A stretch of 64,000 nucleotides of DNA from JAGXFP01 sp039714535. Lineage in GTDB: Bacteria; Desulfobacterota; Desulfobulbia; Desulfobulbales; JAGXFP01. Shown piece after piece: positions 56,715 to 64,000 of the stretch (positions are counted from its first letter, which is position 1; the number at the start of each line of letters is the position of its first letter). Position numbers and translations under genes: made by a program. The notes beneath the pieces are model-generated. The model made no database searches. It saw only the letters and a program-made list of their open reading frames with translations, and was not told the origin of the DNA. The stretch is taken from contig JBDLJC010000006.1 of assembly GCA_039714535.1 (NCBI GenBank), forward strand, positions 1-64,000, given 5' to 3'.

Positions 56715-57263
56715 ATGCAAAAATTATATCTGTGCTTGTTTCTGTTAATCCTGGTTGGCGGCTGTGCCACGCCGAGAGTCCCTTTCCCTGAGTCCGAACT
56801 TGACGGCCTGCAGCTTAAAGGAGATAAAACAGTCAGGGGCCGGGTTTTTTTGGTTGACCAGCTTGAAGAAGAACAGATTGGGGCAGGTTTCGAAGTGACC
56901 TTGGAGCCGGTCTCTTCCTATAGTGACCAGTGGTATGAAGTTGTCTATCTGAATAATAGATCATTAAAAAAAGCTGATCCGCAATACAATAACTATGTTC
57001 TGAGAGTTGAAGCGGATGAACAGGGGAAATATATATTGAATAATGTGGCTCCTGGTGATTATTATCTGAGTAGCCCATTTTTCTGGAAGGCTATTACCTG
57101 CAGTGCCAATATTGCTACGACAAAGATATTGATCAGTAAGAAAATTTCCATAAAGGCAAGTGACAGAGTTTTGGAAATTCCGCTGACCAAGGAATTCACC
57201 AGTCCTACCCTTATCTGTGATCTTTACAATCAGGGTGACTGGGAAAAGGAAGATCCTTTATAG
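56715..57263 (+). CDS. lipoprotein of unknown function
   Basis: Protein of 182 residues with a lipoprotein signal: LFLLILVGGC, lipobox LVGGC with the acylated Cys17. The start at ATG 56715 follows AGGAGA; an earlier ATG at 56685 has no such site. After the anchor come beta-rich stretches (RGRVFLVDQLEEEQ, FEVTLEPVSSYSDQWYE, YILNNVAPGDYYLS) that look like a carboxypeptidase-regulatory/transthyretin-like fold. No enzyme motif. ung follows after 14 bases. Confidence 0.75.
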   Translation: MQKLYLCLFLLILVGGCATPRVPFPESELDGLQLKGDKTVRGRVFLVDQLEEEQIGAGFEVTLEPVSSYSDQWYEVVYLNNRSLKKADPQYNNYVLRVEADEQGKYILNNVAPGDYYLSSPFFWKAITCSANIATTKILISKKISIKASDRVLEIPLTKEFTSPTLICDLYNQGDWEKEDPL

Positions 57264-57277
57264 TGGTTTTTTGACCT

Positions 57278-57943
57278 ATGCCACTTTGGGAAGAAACAAT
57301 TCCCCTGTTGAGGCAGGGGTATCATAGGGAACTCGCCAATCTTGCCTACGGTCCGGCGGCAAGGGGTGAGAAGGTCTATCCGCCCCGGGAGCTGGTTTTC
57401 AACGCCATGCGTCTCACCCCCTTTGCGGAGGTGCGGGTGGTCATCCTCGGCCAGGATCCTTATATCAATGAGTTTAACGGGGTGCCCGAGGCCCATGGCC
57501 TCTGCTTTTCCGTTCGCGAGGGAGTCCCGGTTCCGCCGTCACTACGCAATATCTTCAAAGAAATTCAGATCAGTATCTACGGCGGTGAGCCCCAGGAGTT
57601 TTCTTCCGACCTGAGCCGCTGGGCCGAGCAGGGGGTCTTGCTCCTGAATGCCAGTTTGTCGGTCCTGGCCAAGCGATCAAATTCCCATGCCGATCTTGGC
57701 TGGCATAAGCTGACCGATAATATCATCGAAATAATTTCCGCCAAAAACGAACATGTGGTCTTCATGTTGTGGGGCGCCTTTGCCCAGAAGAAGGCGCCCC
57801 TGATCGACCCGCGCCGTCACCTGGTCCTCAAGACCAGTCACCCTTCCCCCCTGTCGGCCCATCGTGGTTTCCTGGGTTCGGGAGTCTTCGTTAAATGCAA
57901 CGATTATCTGCGGAAGCATGGCCGCGAGCCGATAGTATGGTAG
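57278..57943 (+). CDS. ung: uracil-DNA glycosylase with altered water-activating loop
   Basis: Family 1-type uracil-DNA glycosylase, 221 residues. Motif A is GQDPY (58-62) with the catalytic Asp60, but the next His is Ile and four extra residues lie before the EAHGLCFSV segment. Other signatures are normal: PPSLRNIFKEI, LLLNASLSVL, LGWHKLTDNII, and the catalytic His in SHPSPLSAHRGFLG near 188. Removes uracil from DNA. The loop change might affect activity or inhibitor binding. Confidence 0.87.
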   Translation: MPLWEETIPLLRQGYHRELANLAYGPAARGEKVYPPRELVFNAMRLTPFAEVRVVILGQDPYINEFNGVPEAHGLCFSVREGVPVPPSLRNIFKEIQISIYGGEPQEFSSDLSRWAEQGVLLLNASLSVLAKRSNSHADLGWHKLTDNIIEIISAKNEHVVFMLWGAFAQKKAPLIDPRRHLVLKTSHPSPLSAHRGFLGSGVFVKCNDYLRKHGREPIVW

Positions 57944-58033
57944 GTGGAGGGTAGGTAGGTCTGGCCAGGTGCTGGACTTGCTGTTTCCTGCCATCTCGAC
58001 GTTCTGTCTCTGTTATGTCGATCGCTTTAACTC

Positions 58034-58120
58034 TGTCATCTCGACCGCAGGGAGAGATCTTGTAACCGTGGAGTCTCTGGTATAGACAAGATCTCTCCAG
58101 CTTCGCCGTTCGAGATGACA
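58034..58120. repeat. REP-like inverted repeat, left of GIY-YIG gene
   Basis: Arms TGTCATCTCGA (58034-58044) and TCGAGATGACA (58110-58120), with inner arms GAGAGATCTTGT and ACAAGATCTCTC. A large near-palindrome. Copies at 50539 and 58559. Confidence 0.75.
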
Positions 58121-58231
58121 AACGGGAGTGGAGAGCTGGTTGGTTAGTGCGGAGGGTGTGATGCCTATATGTTGGTATAACTGCCATTGATGTAATGGAT
58201 GTTGGTGACGGTGGTTGGGATGCGTGAAAGA

Positions 58232-58513
58232 ATGTATTATGTCTATTTGCGGACTAACTGGAATAATGAAGTCATGTATGTTGGCATGACTAATGATCTT
58301 GAACGCAGGATCTTTGAGCACAAGATCAAGGCTGTTAAGGGCTTCACTGAGAAATATAATGTAAACAAGCTGGTCTATTTTGAGCAGACTTCAGATGTTA
58401 ATGTCGCCATTGCCAGAGAGAAAGAGATCAAGAAATGGCGGCGGGAAAAGAAAGACGCTCTGGTCAAACAGGTGAATCCTGATTGGCTTGATCTGAGTGA
58501 TGATTTTCATTAA
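58232..58513 (+). CDS. small GIY-YIG nuclease-domain protein
   Basis: Protein of 93 residues, a lone GIY-YIG domain: YYVYLRTNWNNEVMYVGMTN, then RRIFEHK and YFEQTSDVNVAIAREKEIKK. The first Y-x-Y segment and second YVG are the two halves of the motif; the Arg and Glu catalytic residues are seen. UvrC/YhbQ-like single-domain proteins often travel with short palindromic repeats. Start at ATG 58232 fits the family; earlier ATG codons at 58199 and 58220 only add residues. Copies of a REP-like repeat flank it. Confidence 0.87.
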   Translation: MYYVYLRTNWNNEVMYVGMTNDLERRIFEHKIKAVKGFTEKYNVNKLVYFEQTSDVNVAIAREKEIKKWRREKKDALVKQVNPDWLDLSDDFH

Positions 58514-58558
58514 GACAGCAAGATACCACCCCTCCTGTTATTTCGATTCTTCTTCTCT

Positions 58559-58586
58559 GTCATCTCGACCGCGGGAGAGATCTTGC
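58559..58586. repeat. REP-like repeat arm, right of GIY-YIG gene
   Basis: TGTCATCTCGACCGCGGG then AGAGATCTTG, almost identical to the left arm at 58034. The second arm is missing or degraded. Confidence 0.7.
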
Positions 58587-58636
58587 CGTTGCCATCTTGT
58601 CACCGCGACTTCCGGATAATTTCATCCCATTTAAAA

Positions 58637-59272
58637 TTAAACCTCTTCCCGATAGGGGAAGTCAGGATTATCCAGTAGTTTGCCAATCCGCTGTTTCTTG
58701 GCGGAGGTATTATTGTGGTATTCGACCACTTCACCAATAACCTTGATGGTCTCTTCCTCATCGGCCTGGCGCACAACTCTCCTGGCTGCTTTGGGTTTGG
58801 GTCCGCCTTTGCCGCCCAGGTAGATATCAAAACCCTGGCGGGTGGCGATGATGCCGATATCGGTCATGATCGGGTTGGAACAGGCGGCCGGGCATCCGGC
58901 AATGGCGATCTTGAACTTCGGTTTTACGCCTGCCATATCGCCGAATCTGGCCAGGATCCTGTCGGAAAGCGCCATGGTGTCGATCTGGCCCAGATTGCAG
59001 CTGCTTTTGCCGATACAGATCCTTGGTAGTGGGAACATCCCCGGCCCTTTAAGTCTGACTCCGAACGATATCAGTTCGTCTTTTATTGGCGCAAGATCAG
59101 ACTCGGTGATATTATACAACCGTAGGTTCTGGGCGGTGGAAAGATAGAGGTCAAAGCTGTATTTTGCCGCAAGTTCATCTATTTTTTGCAGCACCGCAGC
59201 AGGCAGTGAACCGCCGGGGAGAAGGATGGTTAAGGTCCTGGGGCCGTATTTGTCTTTGTCGCCATGCATCAT
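58637..59272 (-). CDS. small low-spin (assimilatory-type) sulfite reductase-like protein
   Basis: Siroheme/4Fe-4S protein of 211 residues. Cluster cysteines C86-x5-C92 (CIGKSSC) and C127-x3-C131 (CPAAC) match the sulfite/nitrite reductase signature. Around the second pair, FKIAIAGCPAACSNP is typical. At about 210 residues it has only one sulfite-reductase repeat, as in the low-spin sulfite reductase of Desulfovibrio, unlike the larger DsrAB. It would reduce sulfite or nitrite, or scavenge NO. No siroheme or partner genes are adjacent. Confidence 0.8.
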   Translation of the reverse strand: MMHGDKDKYGPRTLTILLPGGSLPAAVLQKIDELAAKYSFDLYLSTAQNLRLYNITESDLAPIKDELISFGVRLKGPGMFPLPRICIGKSSCNLGQIDTMALSDRILARFGDMAGVKPKFKIAIAGCPAACSNPIMTDIGIIATRQGFDIYLGGKGGPKPKAARRVVRQADEEETIKVIGEVVEYHNNTSAKKQRIGKLLDNPDFPYREEV

Positions 59273-59444
59273 ATCACCAGAAGTAAGTGTTATCTGTTTT
59301 TGAAAATTCTGTTCAATTATGTCGGTTTGATTGACAGAAAAATTCGAGATTATAGCCGATTTTTAAAAAAAGTGTGGAGGAATCCCTTAACTCCGTTTAT
59401 TAAGGTGTTTCATATTTATCGAAAGTAAACATGATGTTGGACTT

Positions 59445-59479
59445 TAAGGGTGATCTGTGCATCGCTGGAGAGACACCCT
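59445..59479 (+). other. hairpin in the leader of the 142-residue ORFan
   Basis: Stem AAGGGTG/CACCCTT with a 21-nt loop, 25 bases before the start at 59505. Could be a leader element; no known riboswitch is recognised. Confidence 0.35.
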
Positions 59480-59504
59480 TGGTTAAATACTTTGGAGGGT
59501 AATC

Positions 59505-59933
59505 ATGGGTGGTCACAGTCATAATCCATACCGGGCCGATGCTGCAGCCAGTAATTCTATCGATCGCAAGCGTGAGCAGGAAAGGCGCTTTATGCTGCAG
59601 GCCGCTTTCAGGAACAGCGAGGAGTTGGCAACCAAGCTGGTCCAGCGTCTCTTGGATCAGCACATTATTGAGGCCACCTCTGTGGATGGTATTCGTGAAG
59701 CGATAAGTGATCAACTGCAAAAAGTTTCGGAGCTGGATGAGCACGATTTCAATTTCAAGATCGCTCCGATCAGACAACTGGTTCCCAACCCCAATTTTTT
59801 AAGCCTGTATATAACCCAGTACATAATTGAAGATCTGATTGATCACCGTGATATCGAAGATATCTTCGGTGAAGAGGGTGATATCTATCAGGTGGTTGAT
59901 TCTATTCTCGGTTCCCTTCGTTCTCAGCGTTAG
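59505..59933 (+). CDS. conserved-looking ORFan beside a radical SAM enzyme
   Basis: Soluble, helical, acidic protein of 142 residues, not recognised. Begins MGGHSHNPYRADAAASN; the body is charged helices (KREQERRFMLQAAFRNSEEL, DIEDIFGEEGDIYQVVD). No cysteines or signal peptide. GGAGG lies eight bases before ATG. The radical SAM gene starts 5 bases after the stop, so the two form an operon; it may be a partner or substrate carrier for that enzyme. Confidence 0.7.
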   Translation: MGGHSHNPYRADAAASNSIDRKREQERRFMLQAAFRNSEELATKLVQRLLDQHIIEATSVDGIREAISDQLQKVSELDEHDFNFKIAPIRQLVPNPNFLSLYITQYIIEDLIDHRDIEDIFGEEGDIYQVVDSILGSLRSQR

Positions 59934-59938
59934 TCTCC

Positions 59939-61234
59939 ATGGTGGATACAATCCATCCCGCCACCCTGCCATATCTTTTATACGCAAACGATAAGGGCGA
60001 GATTTGCGATCTGCCAGATTTGGCCATGGCCGGTCGTAGTGGCCGGGATCTTCAGACACCCCAGCTTAATGAATTAATCCCCCTGCCCGAGGGCAGCGAA
60101 TTATTCGTCCTTGATGATCGAATGCCGATCGGGATTGATTCGAATAGCGGTGAATTTCTCAAGCTCGAAGATGATCCGCATCAACCGGGCAGGTCGGTTC
60201 GCGCGGTGGCCGCTTTTATGGCCCCGGCCCATACTGCCATTTACTCCACAGCTTTTGAAAAAAAATCGGCTGGGGTCAAACCTTTGCCGTTGTTTGCCTA
60301 CGCGGCGGTGGGCTGGCACGATAACCGGTTTTGGGTCAGTGGTTTCAGGAGTGATTCTGATCCGCGCCAGGAACCGGACCGCTTCAAGCCGGCCAGGATC
60401 CGTAAGGCCACCAATAGGCGTCTCCGCGAAAACCCCGCCAACCGTTTGATCCAGCATCTGGGTAAATGCAGCCTCACCTACGGCTGTCCGGCGGCGGTCA
60501 ATTATTTCATGGATAGCTGGGAAGCGCCGCTGCCAACTTCGCCGGTCTGTAATGCGGCCTGTATCGGTTGTATTTCCTTGCAGCCCTCGGGCTGTTGTCC
60601 TGCCACCCAGGACCGGATCAAGTTTACGCCCAGCCCGGAGGAGATTGCCGGGGTGGCATTGCCTCACCTGGAAAAGGTGGACGGGGGAGTGGTCAGCTTC
60701 GGGCAGGGCTGTGAAGGCGAACCGTTGATGCAGGCCGACATTATCGAAAAGAGTATCAAGCTGATCAGGAAAAAAACTGCCCGGGGCACCATCAATCTGA
60801 ACAGCAATTCCAGTATGCCCACTGCCATCGAAAAGCTTGCGGCGGCAGGGCTGGATTCACTGCGGGTCAGCCTTAACAGTGCCAGGGCTGATTATCACCG
60901 CCGTTACTATCGCCCCAAGGGCTTCGATCTGGACAATGTCAAGGAATCGATCCGGGTGATGAAAAGGGCTGGTCGTTTTGTCTCGCTGAATTATTTTATG
61001 CTGCCCGGTTTCACTGACGATCCCGCCGAATTTGGTGCCTTGGGCAACTTGATTGACGATTGTCGCCCCGATTTCGTTCAGCTCCGTAATCTTAATATGG
61101 ACCCGGACTGGTATCTCGATGAGATTAAGTTTTCCCCAGCGGGGCCTGCCCTTGGGATTCTCAATTGGCTGGAGAGGTTGCGGGAGGCATTCCCTCATCT
61201 TGAATTTGGATATTTTAACCCGCCGTTGAATTGA
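59939..61234 (+). CDS. radical SAM protein
   Basis: Protein of 431 residues. The 4Fe-4S motif CNAACIGC is at 204-211 (CxxxCxxC), unusually far from the N-terminus. The first ~190 residues form a separate domain (HPATLPYLLYANDKGEICDL, FWVSGFRSDSDPRQ) with Cys near CSLTYGC. The barrel has SFGQGCEGEPLMQ and LDSLRVSLNSARADYHRRYY. A further cysteine pair (SGCC) follows the cluster. Substrate unknown; it pairs with the ORFan just upstream. Confidence 0.85.
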   Translation: MVDTIHPATLPYLLYANDKGEICDLPDLAMAGRSGRDLQTPQLNELIPLPEGSELFVLDDRMPIGIDSNSGEFLKLEDDPHQPGRSVRAVAAFMAPAHTAIYSTAFEKKSAGVKPLPLFAYAAVGWHDNRFWVSGFRSDSDPRQEPDRFKPARIRKATNRRLRENPANRLIQHLGKCSLTYGCPAAVNYFMDSWEAPLPTSPVCNAACIGCISLQPSGCCPATQDRIKFTPSPEEIAGVALPHLEKVDGGVVSFGQGCEGEPLMQADIIEKSIKLIRKKTARGTINLNSNSSMPTAIEKLAAAGLDSLRVSLNSARADYHRRYYRPKGFDLDNVKESIRVMKRAGRFVSLNYFMLPGFTDDPAEFGALGNLIDDCRPDFVQLRNLNMDPDWYLDEIKFSPAGPALGILNWLERLREAFPHLEFGYFNPPLN

Positions 61235-61349
61235 CTTGCTCCCCGAAAAAAGTTGTTTAATGTCGGGACTGAGATATGTTATCTTAAACTTGGTTAGAGA
61301 TTTGTTTGTCGCTATTAGCTGTTCAATTAACAAAGTGAGAGAGATTGAT

Positions 61350-61883
61350 ATGAAGAAGATCGTTTTGTTTTTGGCGATGTTCATGCCTTTTTGCTTTCAG
61401 TCTAACGCCGATGCTTTTTATGGCGGAGTTAGTTTTGTTTCGGCAAAAGTCGATTTTGGTGACTATGATGCCGGGGTAGGGTTGCTTGCCATCAAAGGAG
61501 GCCAAGAGCTGCACGAAAATATAGCTGTTGAAGGCAGGTTGGGTATCGGTATTGCAGATGGTGATATTAAGAATAACTCAGTATCTGTGGATTTAAATTA
61601 TTACTATGGGATTTATTGCAAGGCCAAACACCAGATCGACAGGTTTAGCCTTTATGCCTTGTTGGGGTTGGCCGGCGCCGAAGTTGAACTTGAGTCGAAC
61701 GTTCCCGTGCCACCAGGTTTTCCCAGCACGGCATCTGAAAGTGATGCTGGTCTTTCGTACGGTGTTGGTGTTGAGTTCATGGCCACAGATAAATTGGGAG
61801 TCAATCTCGAGTATCTGGTTCTGCCTGATATCGAGGATGTAGAAATTCAAAGCATAGGTCTCGGGGTGAGTTTCCAATTCTGA
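61350..61883 (+). CDS. small outer-membrane beta-barrel protein
   Basis: Exported protein of 177 residues. Signal peptide ends near FQSNADA. Eight-stranded barrel pattern of the OmpX/OmpA-like porin family: FYGGVSFVSAKVDFGDYDAG, SVDLNYYYGIYCKA, GLSYGVGVEFM, ending IGLGVSFQF with C-terminal Phe. ATG 61350 with GAGAGAG upstream is preferred to earlier ATG codons. Terminator at 61916. Confidence 0.85.
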   Translation: MKKIVLFLAMFMPFCFQSNADAFYGGVSFVSAKVDFGDYDAGVGLLAIKGGQELHENIAVEGRLGIGIADGDIKNNSVSVDLNYYYGIYCKAKHQIDRFSLYALLGLAGAEVELESNVPVPPGFPSTASESDAGLSYGVGVEFMATDKLGVNLEYLVLPDIEDVEIQSIGLGVSFQF

Positions 61884-61915
61884 TTTCTTTTCCTGATACA
61901 TGAATTTTTTCTGGA

Positions 61916-61944
61916 AGGGTCAGCTTGGCTGACCCTATTTTTTT
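61916..61944 (+). terminator. intrinsic terminator
   Basis: 9-bp stem AGGGTCAGC/GCTGACCCT, TTG loop, T-run after. Confidence 0.9.
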
Positions 61945-62091
61945 GCCTGATTTTGACCAGGTTGGCAAATAATTAGATCGATAATGGAAGCAAAAATTCA
62001 ATTCACCGATTGTTATTTTAACTTTACGGTTTATAGTCTGACCGTTTGATTTGGATGATATGTTTTGTGTTGATATTTTCAGGAGATTGAT

Positions 62092-63006
62092 ATGTCTGAT
62101 GAGATTTTAGATGTTTTAATTATAGGGGCCGGGCCGGCCGGATTACAGGCCGCTGTACACGCGGTTCGTAAAAAGGCCTCGGTTCTGGTCTTGGGGCGGT
62201 CGGAGCGGAGCAGTATTTACTCTGCCCATGTTGAAAATTATTTATGTGTGGCCGGGGTGGTCGATGGCGGCGAGTTGCTGCGGATCGGGTTTGCGCAGGC
62301 GGAAGAATTCGGCGCTGAAATTCTGGCCGAGGATGTTCTCCATATCGAGCAGGCGGATGATCTGTTCAAGGTAAAGACCGAAAGCCAGGAGGTGGAGGCG
62401 CGGGCGCTTATTATTGCCACCGGCACCTCCCGTAAGAAGCTCAAGGTTAAAGGCGAGAAAGAATTGGCCGGTCGTGGGGTCAGCTATTGTGTCGATTGTG
62501 ACGCCAATTTTTTCCGCAATGCCAAGGTAGCGGTGGTCGGTAATGGCAGTGCCGCAGTTGACGGCGCTCTGACCCTGACCGGCTATGCCTCCGATGTTTA
62601 TCTGATTACCCGGGGAATTGACGTCTCTGGCGAATTATTGGAAAAATTGGAAGGCAGCTCTGTGCAGGTCAAAGAAGGAGCCTGGGTTAAGGAGATCAAC
62701 GGCGACAATGGGGTCACCGGGGTGGTTCTCGAAGATGATCAGACCCTGGAGGTTGAGGGGGTTTTTGTTGAACTTGGCGCCAAGGGGGCCATGGAGCTGG
62801 CGGTCAACCTGGGGGTCTTGCTGGATAGTGACACCTTCACCCACATCGAGACCGACAAAAGCCAAGCGACTAATATCGAGGGGATTTTCGCCGCTGGTGA
62901 TATCACCGGGCATCCTTATCAGATGGCCAAGGCGGTGGGAGAGGGCTGTGTGGCCGGACTGGCTGCGGCCAATCATGCCCGAAAACAGAAAAAAGCAGGG
63001 GCCTGA
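62092..63006 (+). CDS. thioredoxin reductase-like flavoprotein
   Basis: FAD/NAD(P)H pyridine disulfide oxidoreductase, 304 residues. FAD site IIGAGPAGLQAA (10-21), redox-active CVDC at 133-136 (usual CATC), NADPH site VVGNGSAAVDGAL and GIFAAGDITGHPYQMAKAVG. The dithiol pair is present, so thioredoxin or a glutaredoxin-like partner is plausible, but no trx gene is next to it. SD AGGAG precedes ATG. tadA begins 2 bases after the stop. Confidence 0.87.
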   Translation: MSDEILDVLIIGAGPAGLQAAVHAVRKKASVLVLGRSERSSIYSAHVENYLCVAGVVDGGELLRIGFAQAEEFGAEILAEDVLHIEQADDLFKVKTESQEVEARALIIATGTSRKKLKVKGEKELAGRGVSYCVDCDANFFRNAKVAVVGNGSAAVDGALTLTGYASDVYLITRGIDVSGELLEKLEGSSVQVKEGAWVKEINGDNGVTGVVLEDDQTLEVEGVFVELGAKGAMELAVNLGVLLDSDTFTHIETDKSQATNIEGIFAAGDITGHPYQMAKAVGEGCVAGLAAANHARKQKKAGA

Positions 63007-63008
63007 TC

Positions 63009-63494
63009 TTGTCCGGGACTTTCGCAACCCCAGACGCATCTTTTATGGAAATGGCCCTCGATGAAGCCCGGCAGGTCGCTTTACGCGGGGAGGTGCCGGT
63101 GGGGGCCGTGGTTGTTGATCGGGCCGGTCAGATCCTGGGGCGCAGCGGTAACCGCCCGATTGAATTGCATGATCCGTCCGCCCATGCCGAGATGCTGGCC
63201 ATGCGCCAGGCGGCGGAAACTCTGGGTAATTACCGGCTGACCGGTTGTACCCTCTATGTGACCCTGGAGCCGTGTCCGATGTGTGCCGGGGCCATGGTTA
63301 ATGGTCGCCTGGCCCGGGTGGTTTTCGGGGCCGAAGACCCTAAAGGCGGTGGCATGGTGAGTCGTTATCGGATTGGCAGCGACGGTTTTCTCAACCACAC
63401 TCTGGAATTTGAGGGTGGTCTACTTGCTAAAGAATCGGCAAAGCTACTCCGTGATTTTTTCAGGGAGAGGCGCAATGCTAACAGTGGCGGGTGA
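63009..63494 (+). CDS. tadA: tRNA-specific adenosine deaminase TadA
   Basis: Deaminates A34 to inosine in tRNA-Arg(ACG), 161 residues. Zinc and catalytic residues: HAE at 59-61 and PCPMC with C89 and C92. The TTG at 63009 is used with CAGGGG upstream; ATG 63045 would lose 12 residues. Overlaps the trxB-like operon with a 2-base gap. Confidence 0.93.
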   Translation: MSGTFATPDASFMEMALDEARQVALRGEVPVGAVVVDRAGQILGRSGNRPIELHDPSAHAEMLAMRQAAETLGNYRLTGCTLYVTLEPCPMCAGAMVNGRLARVVFGAEDPKGGGMVSRYRIGSDGFLNHTLEFEGGLLAKESAKLLRDFFRERRNANSGG

Positions 63495-63671
63495 GTCGGC
63501 TGGTACCGTGTGCTGGCAATGCCCTGCCATCATTTGCGGAAACTGAATTTCCGTGTGTGCGGGCTAATTTTCAACCTTTTAAGCCAGTGAGATATTTGCC
63601 CCGGTAAATTTTTCTACCCTTTTCCGAAAAAAACGCTATATTAGCTCTCTTCATTGGCAAGATGAGCAAAC

Positions 63672-63759
63672 GGAGAGGTGACCGAGTGGCTGAAGGTGCA
63701 CGCCTGGAAAGCGTGTGTGCGGCAACGTACCGAGGGTTCGAATCCCTCCTTCTCCGCCA
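63672..63759 (+). tRNA. tRNA-Ser (GGA anticodon)
   Basis: Cloverleaf with acceptor GGAGAGG, anticodon stem CACGC/GCGTG, anticodon GGA at 63706-63708 and a long variable arm, as in class II serine tRNAs. TTCGAAT loop and encoded CCA end at 63759. Confidence 0.97.
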
Positions 63760-63816
63760 TTAGCTATAATACCCTGTCGTCCGGATTTGATGTCTGGTGT
63801 CAGGTTTTTCAAGTTT

Positions 63817-63917
63817 GGCAGTCGGGTCCTGCGCAACAAAGGCTCGCGAACTCCGCCAGGTCCGGAAGGAAGCAACGGTAGCGATTTTCTTTGTGTGTTG
63901 CAGGGTGCCCGGCTGCC
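63817..63917 (+). ncRNA. ffs: signal recognition particle RNA (4.5S type)
   Basis: About 101 nt. The conserved tip reads CCAGGTCCGGAAGGAAGCA with the GGAA tetraloop; the ends GGCAGTCGGG and GGGTGCCCGGCTGCC pair as the long SRP helix. A T-run after 63918 ends it. Lies 57 bases after the tRNA. Confidence 0.95.
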
Positions 63918-63943
63918 ATTTTTTTTAACCAGTGTTTCTCTGG

Positions 63944-63980
63944 TTAAAGCTGAATTGCGCCGTTTGTCGGCTCAAACCGA
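63944..63980. repeat. hairpin repeat, copy 2
   Basis: Stem TTGCGCCG/CGGCTCAA, TTTGT loop, after TTAAAGCTGAA. Homologous to 52493-52528. Confidence 0.5.
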
Positions 63981-64000
63981 TAAGCGAGTCCATGAGGCAT

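Noticed and set aside
59430..59504. Known riboswitch before the ORFan
   Set aside because: The hairpin does not match glycine, c-di-GMP or other cores I can recognise.
63651..63881. Protein-like frames across the tRNA and SRP RNA region
   Set aside because: They overlap two clear RNA genes on both strands.
1..64000. CRISPR array
   Set aside because: No regularly spaced direct repeats and no cas genes seen.

Overview
The window looks like a chromosomal segment of a Gram-negative, anaerobic or facultatively anaerobic bacterium, most likely a member of the Desulfobacterota (Desulfobulbales-like). The reasons are a Kdo-type LPS pathway and outer-membrane porins, an MglA/MglB polarity locus, a small low-spin-type sulfite reductase, a CxxCH-bearing sensor, a chromosomal-integron-type integrase and split pyruvate-carboxylase-like subunits. 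This placement is inference from gene content; no marker gene such as 16S rRNA is present.

Layout. 1-0.95 kb: the 3' part of an integron integrase cut by the left edge. 1.2-8.0 kb: recC-recB. 8.3-11.3 kb: a histidine kinase, a heme-binding-type HAMP membrane protein and a TPR-OmpA lipid/peptidoglycan-facing protein. 11.4-19.1 kb (minus strand): a six-gene cluster with MglB, MglA, a large repeat-rich protein with a CheW-like end, a TPR-PilB-like ATPase, a receiver-DUF4388-roadblock protein and another roadblock protein. 19.4-21.2 kb: recD, separated from recCB by the material above. 21.4-24.8 kb: a biotin carboxylase and a carboxyltransferase-BCCP subunit. 25.2-27.1 kb: small accessory genes, one with a homopolymer frameshift. 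27.2-33.3 kb: a type I restriction-modification system hsdM-hsdS-hsdR. 33.5-34.5 kb: darP and a PPC/DUF296 protein.

34.6-40.0 kb: kdnB, kdnA and kdsB, the pathway for 8-amino-Kdo (Kdo8N), with rsmJ inserted on the opposite strand and mdh following. 40.2-42.4 kb: a very long CofD/YvcK-like protein. 42.4-46.9 kb: an AT-rich surface-glycan-type island (methyltransferase with SEC-C, O-GlcNAc-transferase-like GT41, acyltransferase) that begins next to a decayed group II intron domain V. 47.2-50.5 kb: queE, queD, DUF1015 and trmN6. 50.7-56.4 kb: a YcaO-TPR protein, a TolB-like/FG-GAP periplasmic protein and a porin; the intergenic regions on either side of the FG-GAP gene hold the same perfect 15-bp palindrome. 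56.7-59.3 kb: a lipoprotein, an Ung-type glycosylase with an altered active-site loop, a GIY-YIG gene between copies of a REP-like repeat and an alSiR-type sulfite reductase. 59.5-63.5 kb: an ORFan with a radical SAM enzyme, an outer-membrane barrel, a TrxB-like reductase and tadA. 63.7-63.9 kb: tRNA-Ser(GGA) and the SRP RNA.

The strongest candidate for an under-described system is the 11.4-19.1 kb cluster: it joins a Ras-like polarity GTPase, three roadblock proteins, a receiver and a pilus-type ATPase with no other pilus genes in sight. Next are the shared 15-bp palindrome and the repeat-flanked GIY-YIG gene.
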